64,000 nucleotides of DNA from Natronorubrum thiooxidans (GCF_900156475.1 NZ_FTNR01000011.1:80787-144786); one strand, 5' to 3'. Numbered from the stretch's first letter, positions 1 to 8,305 are shown. The notes: generated by a model not told the origin, from the sequence alone. Numbers and translations are program-made.

Positions 1-198
1 GTGAGCCCCCTGTTGGGAGAGCTGTGTGAGTTTGTCGACGAACACGCGCCATTCCTGTGCACAGCAGTCGTGAAGCTCCCACTGGTGACGGGACGCTGAG
101 AGGGATGGTGGAGGACCAACCGACACGGTCTCATCGTCATCCTCGATGGGTTCGGTACACCAGGGACAAGTCGTCTGGGACGTAAGCTGCTCAGCCAT
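1..198 (-). CDS. Cys-rich small protein, N-terminal part (cut by window edge)
   Basis: The reading frame begins at an ATG (196-198) and stays open for 66 codons to the window edge, so the C-terminus is missing. It starts MAEQLTSQTTCPWC and later has adjacent cysteines (HDCCAQEW). A CxxC followed about 30 residues later by CC is typical of small haloarchaeal zinc-ribbon proteins, but I do not recognise a named family. It lies divergent to nothing and downstream of the PAP2 gene on the same strand, 83 bp away. Function unknown. Confidence 0.5.
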   Translation of the reverse strand, partial: MAEQLTSQTTCPWCTEPIEDDDETVSVGPPPSLSASRHQWELHDCCAQEWRVFVDKLTQLSQQGAH

Positions 199-281
199 AC
201 TCCACACTGGTGGCGATCAAACGGTTTGTTATGCCTGCCGTACCCACGGCAGTAGAACCACCACAGATTGGTACGAATGGG

Positions 282-1010
282 CTACCGATAACGTGAGTAC
301 CGGTGTCCGAACAGATCGAACAGCCGTTTTCGAATCGAACGAAGTTCGACGACCCACCAGCCGGCCGCCGCGCCAACAGTCCCAACGAGAGCCAGTACCG
401 CGCGTCCACTTCCTTGGGTCACAACTGCGCCCAGCACTGCGACGGCAATCGCAACACCAAACGCTCGCTCGGGCCGTCCTTGCGTGAGCCAGGCGATCAC
501 CGCGAGGTAAGCCGCGCCGAAGGCCATCGATGCGAGGATATCGACGAGGTAGTGGACTCCAAGCGCGAGTCGTGAGATACCGACGAGTGGAACGATGACA
601 CCAGCAACGGCGAGTCGAACTGAGCGTTGACTGACTGGCAGCCATAGCACGAGCGCTCCCCAAAAGATCGTCGCGGCCATCGTGTGTCCACTCGGGAACC
701 CGTGTTCGCTCGGTTCGATGACGTGGAACTCGGCGGGCGGCCGCGGAAGTGCGAATATCGCCTTCAGTAAGACGACGAGTGCGAGGCCACCGAAGACGGC
801 CGCCACGAGGAACGCTGTCTGATCGGAACACAGCGGTCGGTCCCGGTTGCCCTGTGTGAGACTTCGCCCGATATCTACGAGGTAAAGCAATCCCAGAACG
901 GGCACGATCATGAGGAGATCGCCAAGCAGTGTAAGGGTGGCAAATCCCTCGAGTGTCCACTTGGGAACGCCGTCACGAAGCAGTTCCATGACACCGACAC
1001 CTCGACTCAT
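282..1010 (-). CDS. PAP2-family (type 2 phosphatidic acid phosphatase) membrane phosphatase
   Basis: 242 residues, polytopic membrane protein. All three acid-phosphatase motifs of the PAP2 superfamily are visible in order: KAIFALPRP (KX6RP), PSGHT, and SRLALGVHYLVD (SRX5HX3D), carrying the catalytic histidines and arginines. Hydrophobic segments lie before, between and after these motifs, as expected for a six-helix PAP2 protein. Such proteins dephosphorylate lipid or polyprenyl phosphates at the outer face of the membrane. Because a nucleotide-sugar cluster lies nearby, recycling of a dolichyl/polyprenyl carrier is a possible role, but that is inference. The ATG at 1008-1010 is used; a second Met lies at codon 8. 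Confidence 0.88.
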   Translation of the reverse strand: MSRGVGVMELLRDGVPKWTLEGFATLTLLGDLLMIVPVLGLLYLVDIGRSLTQGNRDRPLCSDQTAFLVAAVFGGLALVVLLKAIFALPRPPAEFHVIEPSEHGFPSGHTMAATIFWGALVLWLPVSQRSVRLAVAGVIVPLVGISRLALGVHYLVDILASMAFGAAYLAVIAWLTQGRPERAFGVAIAVAVLGAVVTQGSGRAVLALVGTVGAAAGWWVVELRSIRKRLFDLFGHRYSRYR

Positions 1011-1362
1011 GGACGTATCGGAACTCCCACAGTATTTTTTGATATATTCATTCTCTTACCTTACGAGCGCGATACTAGCGACGTCCCCTTCACCAGATCG
1101 TGTCCCTTCGAGGTGGTCTGTTGCCTGACATCGAAGTACGGATCAAATTCGTTCAGACTCTCAACAAAGTCTCTTTCGCGAAGAAATGACCTCACAGGAT
1201 GTCCGTCGATAACCTCCGGACAACCCCTGAAGTAACTGCTCATCGATATAATGAGTTCCGTAGAGTAGTGAAAAAGCCTGTCGATTCAGCCAACTGTACC
1301 ACGACTGTCTTTCCCAACACTGATCCTCAGAATAGAACATCTTTTGTAACTGCCACGTAACG
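1011..1362. other. Intergenic region with a possible gene remnant
   Basis: There is no convincing complete gene here. On the minus strand an open stretch of about 75 codons (roughly 1061-1285, with an internal ATG at 1243) reads like a natural protein fragment (SSYFRGCPEVIDG, then LNEFDPYFDV) but has no proper 5' end: a stop precedes it and no family is recognisable. It may be the tail of a gene lost from the surface-glycan region. The divergent promoters of the PAP2 gene and the epimerase must also lie in this stretch. Confidence 0.3.
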
Positions 1363-1371
1363 ATGCTCTCA

Positions 1372-2358
1372 ATGAACGTTCTCGTCACTGGCGGGGCAGG
1401 ATTCATTGGCGGTCACATCGCCGAACAACTTGCGGCGAACGGCCACCAGATTACAGTCATCGATAAGTTCGTCCCGTACTACGATCTCGGGATCAAAGAT
1501 CGAAACGTCGAAGCGACACGTCGTGCTGCCGAACAGGGCGACGGCTCCTACACTCTCGTCGAGGGGTCGATCACTGACACAGACCTCGTTGACGAACTCG
1601 TCGCCGAGACAGACGTCGTCTACCACCAAGCCGCCCAAGCCGGTGTTCGGGAAAGTGTTGAACAACCAGAAACAGTAAACGAATATAACGTCGACGGCAC
1701 GGTCACCATCCTCGAGGCCGCACGCAAACACGACGTCGACCGCGTCGTCGTCGCTTCCTCGTCGTCGGTATACGGCAAGCCAGAGTACCTCCCGTACGAC
1801 GAGGACCACCCGACGATGCCGGTCTCACCCTACGGGGTCTCTAAACTTGCCACCGAACAGTATGCTCGCGTCTACAACGAAATCTACGGCCTGCCGACGG
1901 TTTCGCTGCGCTATTTCACTGTCTATGGACCTCGGATGCGTCCAAACATGGCGATGACCAACTTCGTCTCGCGCTGTCTCCACGATGAGCCACCAGTCAT
2001 CTATGGCACAGGCGAGCAGACCCGTGATTTCACCTACGTCGATGACATCCGGCGAGTGAACGAGCAGTTGCTCACCGACGACAGTGCAGACGGTGAGATC
2101 ATGAACGTCGGCTCGACGGACAACATCGACATTCAAACACTTGCGGAGGTCATCCGTGACGAGATCGATCCGTCTCTCGAGATCGTCTACGATGACGCTC
2201 GGACGGGTGACGCCGAGCACACGCACTCGGACGTCTCCAAAGCGAACGAGCTGCTTGGTTACGAGCCGACAGTCGACATTCGCGAGGGCGTTCGAAAGTT
2301 CATCGACTGGTACCACGAGAACCGGGAATGGTACGACCCGCTGGTTTGCAACTCCTGA
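1372..2358 (+). CDS. NAD-dependent sugar-nucleotide epimerase/dehydratase
   Basis: About 328 residues, an extended short-chain dehydrogenase. The N-terminal Rossmann motif GGAGFIGG binds NAD, SSSVYG supplies the catalytic Ser region, and YGVSK is the Tyr-x3-Lys catalytic pair. The substrate-domain signature TRDFTYVDDI is present. The closest type is UDP-glucose 4-epimerase or UDP-glucuronate epimerase; the exact substrate cannot be read from the sequence. The Met directly before NVLVTGG (1372) is preferred over an in-frame ATG at 1363. It converges with the nucleotidyltransferase gene (17 bp between stop codons) and belongs to the sugar-nucleotide cluster reaching 6697, probably for cell-surface glycan synthesis in the cytoplasm. 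Confidence 0.9.
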   Translation: MNVLVTGGAGFIGGHIAEQLAANGHQITVIDKFVPYYDLGIKDRNVEATRRAAEQGDGSYTLVEGSITDTDLVDELVAETDVVYHQAAQAGVRESVEQPETVNEYNVDGTVTILEAARKHDVDRVVVASSSSVYGKPEYLPYDEDHPTMPVSPYGVSKLATEQYARVYNEIYGLPTVSLRYFTVYGPRMRPNMAMTNFVSRCLHDEPPVIYGTGEQTRDFTYVDDIRRVNEQLLTDDSADGEIMNVGSTDNIDIQTLAEVIRDEIDPSLEIVYDDARTGDAEHTHSDVSKANELLGYEPTVDIREGVRKFIDWYHENREWYDPLVCNS

Positions 2359-2375
2359 AAACGAAACTCGAGCGG

Positions 2376-3119
2376 TTAGTCGCTCGTTGCTTCTGCGACG
2401 TCTCCGTCGGCAGACTGTAGACGACGCTCTGCTTCGTCGCGATCCTCGGGGTAGCCGACGTCGATCCGCCAGCCGTCGAGGCCGATCGCGTCGATCGTTC
2501 GCCCGGACTGAATCAGCAGGTCGATCGCCTCACTGATCTCGTACTCGCCGCGGTTCGACGGCTGAACGAGATGACAGGCGTTGAAGATCGCCGGCGAGAA
2601 CGTGTAGAATCCAGTCATCACGAGATTGGATGGTGGCTCTTCGGGCTTCTCGACGACGTCCGTGATCTCGCCGTACTTGTTGGTGTCACAGACCCCGTAT
2701 CGCGACGCTTCCTCCCACGGCACCTCTTCGACGAGGAACGCAGCATCCGCACGTTCTTCTTCCTGACGGCGGACAACGTCCTCGAGGTTCGCCTGGAAGA
2801 TGTTGTCGCCGAGAATCAGCATGAAGTCGTCGTCGATGTGTTGCTCGACGGTCAACAGCGCGTGGGCGAGCCCCTTCTGTTCGCGCTGGTGGGTGTACGT
2901 GATCGGAACACCGCGGTACTCATCACCGTAGTGATCGATAACCTTCTCTTTGAGGTAGCCAACGACGAGAACGAACTCCTCCGCGCCGAGATCGACGAGC
3001 TGATCGAGACAGTGTGTCAGAATCGGTTTCCCGTCAACCTCGACCATCCCTTTGGGTTTGTCTTCCGTCAGCGGCCGAAGGCGTGTTCCTTCTCCTGCAG
3101 CAAGGACGACTGCTTTCAT
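2376..3119 (-). CDS. Glucose-1-phosphate nucleotidyltransferase (AglF-like)
   Basis: 247 residues. The N-terminus has the nucleotidyltransferase signature AAGEGTRLRPLT followed by DKPKGMVEVDGKPI, which binds the NTP and sugar phosphate, and LGDNIF carries the metal-binding aspartate. The family makes UDP-glucose or dTDP-glucose from the sugar 1-phosphate and UTP or dTTP. At this length it lacks the left-handed beta-helix domain of bifunctional GlmU-type enzymes. It is divergent from the UDP-sugar dehydrogenase gene at 3231, which would consume UDP-glucose. That pairing resembles aglF and aglM of the Haloferax volcanii N-glycosylation pathway; orthology is inferred from motifs and context only. 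Confidence 0.88.
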   Translation of the reverse strand: MKAVVLAAGEGTRLRPLTEDKPKGMVEVDGKPILTHCLDQLVDLGAEEFVLVVGYLKEKVIDHYGDEYRGVPITYTHQREQKGLAHALLTVEQHIDDDFMLILGDNIFQANLEDVVRRQEEERADAAFLVEEVPWEEASRYGVCDTNKYGEITDVVEKPEEPPSNLVMTGFYTFSPAIFNACHLVQPSNRGEYEISEAIDLLIQSGRTIDAIGLDGWRIDVGYPEDRDEAERRLQSADGDVAEATSD

Positions 3120-3230
3120 TGGAACGATACTATCATTATGATCGTAAATTCTTTTTGGTAACCTTGTGGTTCGGGATAGTTGTCACTTCGATCACAAGGA
3201 TAATCCGTTCGCACTGAGCGACATCAGACA

Positions 3231-4211
3231 ATGCACATCACGGTCATCGGCAGCGGCTACGTGGGGACGACGATTGCAGCCTGTTTTGCGGACCTCGGGC
3301 ACGACGTGACGGCGATCGATATCGACGAGGAAATCGTCGAGACGCTCAACGACGGAAAGTCACCGATCTCCGAACCCGGACTGGACGAGCTTCTCGAGAC
3401 CCACGCCGGAAATCGACTCAAGGCCACCACGTCCTACGACGCGGTCCCCGAGTCTGACGTCACCTTCTTGGCGATCGGGACGCCATCCAACGACGACGGC
3501 AGTATCGACCTTGGGGCGTTGGAAGCAGCCGCCGAAGCAACTGGCGAAGCCGTCGCGGACAAAGACGAGCGCCATCTGGTCGTCATCAAGAGTACGGTGA
3601 CGCCGCCGAGCATCGAGACCGTGCTCGAGCCAGCAGTTCACCGAGGGGCAAACGAAAACGAGAATATCGAGGTCGGGATGAATCCTGAGTTCCTCCGGGA
3701 AGGCAGTGCCGTCTCGGATTTCCTGAGTCCGGACAAGCTCGTCTTCGGAGCGAGTTCCGAGTGGGGGACGGACCGACTGCACACGGTGTTCGAACCACTG
3801 CTGGAAGGTCACGACACCAACGTCGTCGAAACGGATCCACAAACAGCTGCGATGATCAAGTACGCCAACAACGCCTTTCTCGCCTCGAAGATCAGTCTGG
3901 TCAACGATCTCGGGAACATCTGCAAGGAGTTCGATCTCGATGCCTACGAAGTGATGGACGCGATCGGGCTCGATGATCGTATCTCGGAGCAGTTCCTCCG
4001 TAGCGGCGTCGGCTGGGGTGGCTCCTGTTTTCCGAAAGACGTCAACGCGATCATCGCGGCTGCACGCGAGGAGGACTACGATCCAGCTGTGCTCGAGGCG
4101 ACTGTCGAAGTCAACGACCGCCAGCCCGAACGCATGCTCGAGTTGCTCGAAGACCATGTTGACCTCGAGGGATCTCGAATCGCGGTTCTTGGACTCGCAT
4201 TGCCTTGTTGA
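3231..4211 (+). pseudogene. UDP-glucose/GDP-mannose 6-dehydrogenase, 5' part, broken by an IS
   Basis: This is the first 323 codons of a nucleotide-sugar dehydrogenase: Rossmann motif GSGYVGTT at the N-terminus, the NPEFLREGSA central-domain motif, KYANNAFLA, and the catalytic cysteine C266 in GWGGSCFPKD. Translation runs 3 codons into the insertion and ends in LPC instead of continuing [11 protein letters not shown], which is found intact beyond the IS at 5329. The C-terminal UDP-binding domain is therefore missing. Joining 3231-4200 to 5329-5645 restores an in-frame 428-residue protein of normal length for the family. The enzyme normally oxidises UDP-glucose to UDP-glucuronate (AglM-type role). 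In this strain the gene is almost certainly inactive unless the IS excises precisely. Confidence 0.93.
4193..4200. repeat. Left target-site duplication of the IS (ACTCGCAT)
   Basis: The octamer ACTCGCAT directly precedes the IS left end and is repeated directly after the right end at 5321-5328. Its ends lie inside the UDP-sugar dehydrogenase reading frame; deleting one copy plus the IS restores the frame. Confidence 0.93.
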
Positions 4212-4398
4212 ACGCAAGACGGCATCGGGGTGGGGTTGCTGATCTACAATTTTACGGCGTTAGAGACGACTTTTCGACCTCAGAAGATGCAGTAGCTGTC
4301 AGTCACAGCGATTGCTGATGAGTCAAAATTATGGTACCTTGCTCCGTTGTTCCGGTGACGACGGCGATGCCTCTCCCGGATACGTCCGGAAAAGGGGA

Positions 4399-4428
4399 GC
4401 AGGCGGCGAGCTCTAACTCGCCGCCTGC
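4399..4428 (-). terminator. Hairpin at the 3' end of the transposase gene
   Basis: A perfect 12-bp inverted repeat (GCAGGCGGCGAG and its complement) with a 6-nt loop containing the transposase stop codon. It could end transposase transcription or block read-through from the host gene into the IS. It is not followed by a long T tract on the minus strand, so the terminator role is inferred from position. It is one of five similar hairpins in the element. Confidence 0.4.
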
Positions 4429-5228
4429 GTTAGGTTATGCACGATGCACTTGCGAGTTAGCTCCCGGAACTGGCCGTGCCAGCTCCGGGAGCGGAGCTTC
4501 TCGCCGTCGTCTTGCTTCAACTGCGAGAAGCCGGTTTCACTCATCCAGCGCTGGTTGTAGTCATCGTTCATTCGTGCGTTGTGGGCCTTCTGCAACGGTG
4601 TCTGCTCCCTGTGCTTAATCAACGGTCGCGTTGACTCGGAGCGACACTCCTTACGGAGGTCGCTCCACGAGTAGTTCGCGTCAGCAGACAACACACGCAG
4701 GTCTTCCGCGTTCCGGCGGAAGACCTGCATCCCGATGTGGCCGTCCCAGGCCTTCTGCGTCGTAAAATGAACGTCCTTGATCGCCAGTGAGTTCACGTCG
4801 ATCAAGATCGTTGTCTTCATCGACTGGAATGAGTAGTTCGCTCGGTCGCGGTAGTGGTAGCTGGTTTGATCACGCTGGAAGCCACTTGCATCAATCGCAG
4901 CTTCACCACTCCAGCCCGCCTGCTCCGCGCTTCGGCGGAGCAGGCGGCGGAGTTCACGCATTCGATACTCGTCTTCCCACCGGCAGAACGAACTGTAGTG
5001 TGGTGCCTCGTCGAGATCGAATACAGCAAGAACACCTGGCATCTCGTTGAGGTAGTCTTCAGTTTCACGGAGGCTCTTCTCCAGTTCGACGCGGAACAGA
5101 ATTAACGCGATCTGTGTCCACTTGGCGTACCCGTCCGCGCCGTCCGGCGCGGCGGGTACGTCCTGATCGTCAACGTGCTGTTTGGCAAGGTCTCGACACA
5201 TTTGCGCTAGCCGTCTGAGCGATGCCAT
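4413..5228 (-). CDS. IS transposase (DDE type, probably IS5/ISH1-like)
   Basis: 271 residues, intact, starting MASLRRLAQMC. It has an N-terminal DNA-binding half and a DDE catalytic domain: candidate acidic residues are the D of DASGF, the D of ADANYSW, and the E of SETGFSQLK, the last in the Y-x-E-like C-terminal block. It would cut and join the ends TGCCTTGTT. The ATG at 5226-5228 lies 92 bp inside the right end. Four stem-loops with 13-15-bp stems fall inside the coding sequence (4460-4492, 4697-4728, 4916-4947, 5126-5160) and a fifth overlaps the stop, so the mRNA must be heavily folded. Confidence 0.93.
   Translation of the reverse strand: MASLRRLAQMCRDLAKQHVDDQDVPAAPDGADGYAKWTQIALILFRVELEKSLRETEDYLNEMPGVLAVFDLDEAPHYSSFCRWEDEYRMRELRRLLRRSAEQAGWSGEAAIDASGFQRDQTSYHYRDRANYSFQSMKTTILIDVNSLAIKDVHFTTQKAWDGHIGMQVFRRNAEDLRVLSADANYSWSDLRKECRSESTRPLIKHREQTPLQKAHNARMNDDYNQRWMSETGFSQLKQDDGEKLRSRSWHGQFRELTRKCIVHNLTQAAS
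4460..5160. repeat. Series of four long palindromes inside the transposase gene
   Basis: Inverted repeats: 4460-4468 with 4484-4492 (9 bp, then a mismatch and 5 more inner pairs, 3-nt loop); 4697-4709 with 4716-4728 (13 bp perfect, 6-nt loop); 4916-4928 with 4935-4947 (13 bp perfect, 6-nt loop); 5126-5133 plus 5135-5141 with 5146-5152 plus 5153-5160 (15 pairs with one bulge). Two of them encode the similar peptides FRRNAEDL and LRRSAEQA. Confidence 0.85.
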
Positions 5229-5320
5229 ATCGCCAGACGGCGTCCATTTCCCGGTTAATCTGACGGAAGATAACCGTGAGAGCGTCTGAAACTGTCGTCA
5301 TTCGGCGGCAAAACAAGGCA

Positions 5321-5328
5321 ACTCGCAT
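5321..5328. repeat. Right target-site duplication of the IS (ACTCGCAT)
   Basis: Direct copy of 4193-4200, immediately after the AACAAGGCA end. The host gene continues from it without a missing base. Confidence 0.93.
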
Positions 5329-5645
5329 TCAAGCCCCAGACAGACGACATTCGGAACTCACGAGCGATTCCGATGATCGAACTCCTCAAAGAACGGGGTG
5401 CCGAGATCGTTGCATACGACCCTGTGGCAGTCGCTCCGATGCAAGAGCGATTCCCTGACATCGAGTATGTGTCCTCAGCAGCGGCTGCCCTCGATAGCGC
5501 TGACGGGACTGTGGTCGTCACGGACTGGGACGAGTTCGCAACGCTCGACGAGGAGTTTGACACGATGGCGACGCCGGTGGTCGTTGATGGTCGACGGATC
5601 ATCGAGCCTCGAGATGAAATTACGTACGTAGGACTGACTTGGTAA
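5329..5645 (+). pseudogene. UDP-glucose/GDP-mannose 6-dehydrogenase, 3' part beyond the IS
   Basis: This is the C-terminal UDP/GDP-binding domain of the gene that begins at 3231. Codons read [15 protein letters not shown], the family's conserved FKxxTDDxRxSp motif, then [17 protein letters not shown] and a tail ending YVGLTW. An in-frame ATG at 5373 could start a 90-residue peptide, but it would lack the NAD-binding and catalytic domains, so it is not a functional gene. It lies on the same strand and in the same frame as the 5' part once the IS and one ACTCGCAT are removed. Confidence 0.93.
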
Positions 5646-5758
5646 GAAGGGCAGACCAGATAGCTGTCACCCAAGTCAATTTGCTTCTCAAGGCTTGAGC
5701 AATCGGTGTCAACCAAAAGACCAGCAGACTCATGTATTCCCCTCCGACACTGTCTTGC

Positions 5759-6697
5759 ATGACCACTGATCGGCCAACTGACAAAACCATTCTTATTACG
5801 GGTGGAGCAGGCTTCATCGGAAGCCATCTTTCGACAGCGCTCGTCGACGACAACGATATTCGGGTCCTTGATTCGTTGACCACGGGGAGTCGAGAGAACG
5901 TTCCCACCGGCGCCACACTCATCGAGGGCGACCTCCGAGACGAGGACGCACTCGCCCGCGCGACCGACGGTGTCGACCTAATCTTTCACGAGGCCGCCCT
6001 TGTCAGTGTCCAGGGTTCGGTGGAGGCCCCCCTGACGAGCCACGAAATCAACGTCGACGCGACGCTTGACGTACTCGAGGCTGCCCGCAATGAAGACGCG
6101 CGTGTCGTGCTCGCCTCGAGTGCGGCAATCTATGGTCATCCAGAGCAGGTTCCCATCACGGAGACCGATCCCAAATCACCGACCTCCCCCTATGGGCTCG
6201 ACAAACTCACGATCGATCACTACGCCCACCAGTATCACGATCTCTATGACCTTGAGACGGTCGCTCTCCGCTATTTCAACGCCTATGGTCCAGGACAAGT
6301 TGCCGGTGACTACAGTGGCGTAATCAGCGTGTTCATCGATCAGGCACTCTCGGATGAAGAGATCACCGTCTACGGTGAGGGTGACCAGACACGCGATTTC
6401 GTCTACATCGACGATATTGTCCGAGCCAATCAAAAAGCTGCAACTACTGATGCGGTCGGTGACGCCTACAATATTGGCACCGGGGAGTCGGTCACAATCC
6501 GCGAACTGGCTGAATTGATCCAGGAAATCACGGACACGGACTCAGATATTGTCCATATGGATGCTCGAACAGGCGACATCGAACACTCCGAGGCAAATAT
6601 CTCGAAAGCCCAAAACCAACTTGATTACGAACCAACGGTCTCGCTGCGGGAGGGACTTGAGCAAACCGTCACGTGGTATCGCAGTCAGCGTGACTAA
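5759..6697 (+). CDS. UDP-glucose 4-epimerase-like NAD-dependent epimerase
   Basis: About 312 residues. The Rossmann motif GGAGFIGSH, SSAAIYG and the catalytic YGLDK (Tyr-x3-Lys) are present, with the substrate-site signature TRDFVYIDDI. It is a paralogue of the epimerase at 1372 and resembles GalE/WbpP-type UDP-hexose epimerases more than dehydratases, because the active-site Tyr-x3-Lys follows a Ser-Ala loop. The ATG at 5759 (MTTDRP) is preferred over an upstream in-frame ATG at 5732, which would add nine unconserved residues. It lies 113 bp after the broken dehydrogenase, so the IS may also cut it off from an upstream promoter. Confidence 0.9.
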   Translation: MTTDRPTDKTILITGGAGFIGSHLSTALVDDNDIRVLDSLTTGSRENVPTGATLIEGDLRDEDALARATDGVDLIFHEAALVSVQGSVEAPLTSHEINVDATLDVLEAARNEDARVVLASSAAIYGHPEQVPITETDPKSPTSPYGLDKLTIDHYAHQYHDLYDLETVALRYFNAYGPGQVAGDYSGVISVFIDQALSDEEITVYGEGDQTRDFVYIDDIVRANQKAATTDAVGDAYNIGTGESVTIRELAELIQEITDTDSDIVHMDARTGDIEHSEANISKAQNQLDYEPTVSLREGLEQTVTWYRSQRD

Positions 6698-6910
6698 CGC
6701 TCGTACTGCAACTATCTCAGCACAGGATTGCAATTCAAGCCTCTCTTTCGACTGGCTTGGAACCACTAACCTCGAACTCTACACTGTGTCAGACGTGTCT
6801 GTTATCCGTGAGTGTTTTGTCTTCGCTGATTCTTGCAGCATGAACTTACGTTCCAAAACCCCGATAGCGACACTCTAGCGGTTCCAGTTGCTTGTTCAAC
6901 CTGTGTTGTC

Positions 6911-7260
6911 CTTGGCCACCTCGCGGTTCCTCTCTCTGATATAGTCTCTTAGCTTGAGTCCGATTCAACACCGTTCCAGCACACGTCCCTGTACTCATCG
7001 TCCTCGTCGCGAGTCTCGTTCGGGACCTGCTCGACAAATCGCTGGTATGGGGGCTTGGCATTCTTCCACCGGGACGAACGCTCGGTCATTCACTGCTCTT
7101 TCTCATCCCACTCCCGATCGGGCTCTACGTGCTCACTCGTCAGTACGCTTCGAAGCTCGGTTTCGCAGCGCTGGCCTTCATCCTCCGGTCGTTCGATGGC
7201 TTTCCTGGGGTCGAGTTACTCCGTGCTGGCTTCGAACAGGAAACGCGCACCGCTAAATGA
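6911..7260 (+). pseudogene. Decayed membrane-bound metal-dependent hydrolase (DUF457/YdjM type)
   Basis: Two pieces in different frames resemble one haloarchaeal membrane hydrolase. A short piece around 6914 reads GHLAVP, as at the family's N-terminus (WGHLAVGYL). From 6991 another frame reads LVRDLLDKSLVWGLGILPPG, then RTLGHSLLFLIPLPIG, matching the family's DLxDKPLAW-LGxLPxGRxxxHSL core, and it stops at 7258-7260. The linking segment is shortened, the frames differ and no start codon fits, so the gene is dead. The identification is from memory of the family, not from an alignment. Confidence 0.5.
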
Positions 7261-7401
7261 GACGCAAAGCGACACGTAGTGAGCTTTTTCGCCGCAGTCA
7301 AATAGATTCGCTCAACCCGCCTGATATGGCCCTACTTGTCGACGTCTCACCACGTGCTGTATCCCGTGTTGTTTACTGTCTAGAACCACCATTATCATCG
7401 T

Positions 7402-7644
7402 ATGGGTGATGTCATGGCTCGAGATCTCCGAGGGAAGTCCATCGTCGAGACTGACGGCACGACTCTTGGAACGCTGTACAATGTCACGATAGACCCTGAC
7501 TCCGGCATGCTCTGTGACCTCGTTGTCGAGCCGCGCGAAGAGCCCTCGTCAATGGTTACTGACGAAACCGACGACGACCGACTCCGGATTCCCGTTGGTC
7601 TGGTCAAAACGGTGAACGACCGGATCATCATTGACACCGACTAG
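7402..7644 (+). CDS. PRC-barrel domain protein
   Basis: 80 residues. The core reads ARDLRGKSIVETDGTTLGTLYNV, then a short acidic linker and LRIPVGLVKTVNDRIIID, the six-strand pattern of a stand-alone PRC-barrel (the domain seen in RimM and the photosynthetic reaction centre H subunit). Stand-alone copies are common in haloarchaea and are thought to mediate protein or RNA contacts; membrane-associated roles in cell division have been shown for some (CdpB proteins), but nothing here proves that. ATG 7402 fits a leaderless transcript from a TATA-like TGTTTACT at 7370; an inner ATG at 7414 is possible. Confidence 0.82.
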   Translation: MGDVMARDLRGKSIVETDGTTLGTLYNVTIDPDSGMLCDLVVEPREEPSSMVTDETDDDRLRIPVGLVKTVNDRIIIDTD

Positions 7645-7713
7645 GCGTCCAGCTAGAACTGCGAGTCGTTCAATCGGACTATGTATGTGCACAGCCCGTA
7701 CGTTCTGGAGAAC

Positions 7714-8214
7714 TCAAGCGGAACCATCGAATTTGCTCAGCCGAATTTGTCGAGCCTGTTCGTAGCGTCGGAGTTCCGCACGGGCACCGATCCACTCAGT
7801 CATGTCTGCTTCAGCAGGGTCCGCCGTTGAGCTGGTGACGGCATCTGGCGTCTCTGCATCGTATCGTTCTTGATACGTCTGGACTTGCTCGAGCAGCATC
7901 TGGATATGATCCTCGAGTTCGGCAAGCGAGTGCTCGCGAGCGAGGGTTTTGACGGTGTCCCAGTCGAAGTACGCGTCGTTGCGTTCGTAGGCAGGTGGGT
8001 TGTCACGGTGTTCGATGACGACGCCAAGACTGACGAACGACTGAAGATACTCGCGGACGGTCTGAGGCTCGCAGTCGGCGCGGACTGCAATCTCGGATAC
8101 CGTGCTCGGTGACTGCATCCGTGCTATTGTCTCATACAGACGTGCTTCTATGGACTCCGCTGTAAATGGATTCTCGACTAGTTGCAACTCGCAACTCGAA
8201 CCGGACCCCATCAT
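7714..8214 (-). CDS. Winged helix-turn-helix protein with coiled C-terminus
   Basis: About 166 residues. The N-terminal half contains a helix-turn-helix pattern (SPSTVSEIAVRADCEPQTVREYLQ) followed by a wing-like GVVIEHRD...AYERND, as in TrmB/ArsR-like haloarchaeal regulators. The C-terminal half is helical and charged (ELEDHIQMLLEQVQTYQERYD), suitable for dimerisation. The ATG at 8212-8214 is preferred over a GTG at 8221-8223; a TATA-like CTTATGGG lies about 30 bp upstream. Proteins of this build are frequent in haloarchaeal accessory regions. Target and ligand are unknown. Confidence 0.7.
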   Translation of the reverse strand: MMGSGSSCELQLVENPFTAESIEARLYETIARMQSPSTVSEIAVRADCEPQTVREYLQSFVSLGVVIEHRDNPPAYERNDAYFDWDTVKTLAREHSLAELEDHIQMLLEQVQTYQERYDAETPDAVTSSTADPAEADMTEWIGARAELRRYEQARQIRLSKFDGSA

Positions 8215-8305
8215 TTCTGTCACGTTCCAGATAGCCCATAAGTCTTCTCAGATGATGACGATTCCAAGATGTGTGCGCTCCCAACCAAACCACGTGGGCG
8301 GGGCT

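Larger units (their letters stand above)
4201..5320 (-). mobile_element. Complete 1,120-bp insertion sequence, probably IS5 family
   Basis: The element begins TGCCTTGTT and ends AACAAGGCA, a perfect 9-bp terminal inverted repeat with weaker similarity further in. It is flanked by 8-bp direct repeats ACTCGCAT. It carries one transposase gene on the minus strand, opposite to the host gene. Size, 8-bp duplication and the DDE transposase type fit the ISH1-like group of the IS5 family in haloarchaea; the exact IS name would need a database comparison. Perfect duplications and an intact transposase argue for recent insertion. Five long palindromes lie inside it, within or at the end of the transposase gene. 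Confidence 0.95.

Noticed and set aside
4243..4400. Small ORFs at the left end of the IS
   Set aside because: Short, on the opposite strand to the transposase, and without similarity to a second IS gene; the element is complete with one gene.
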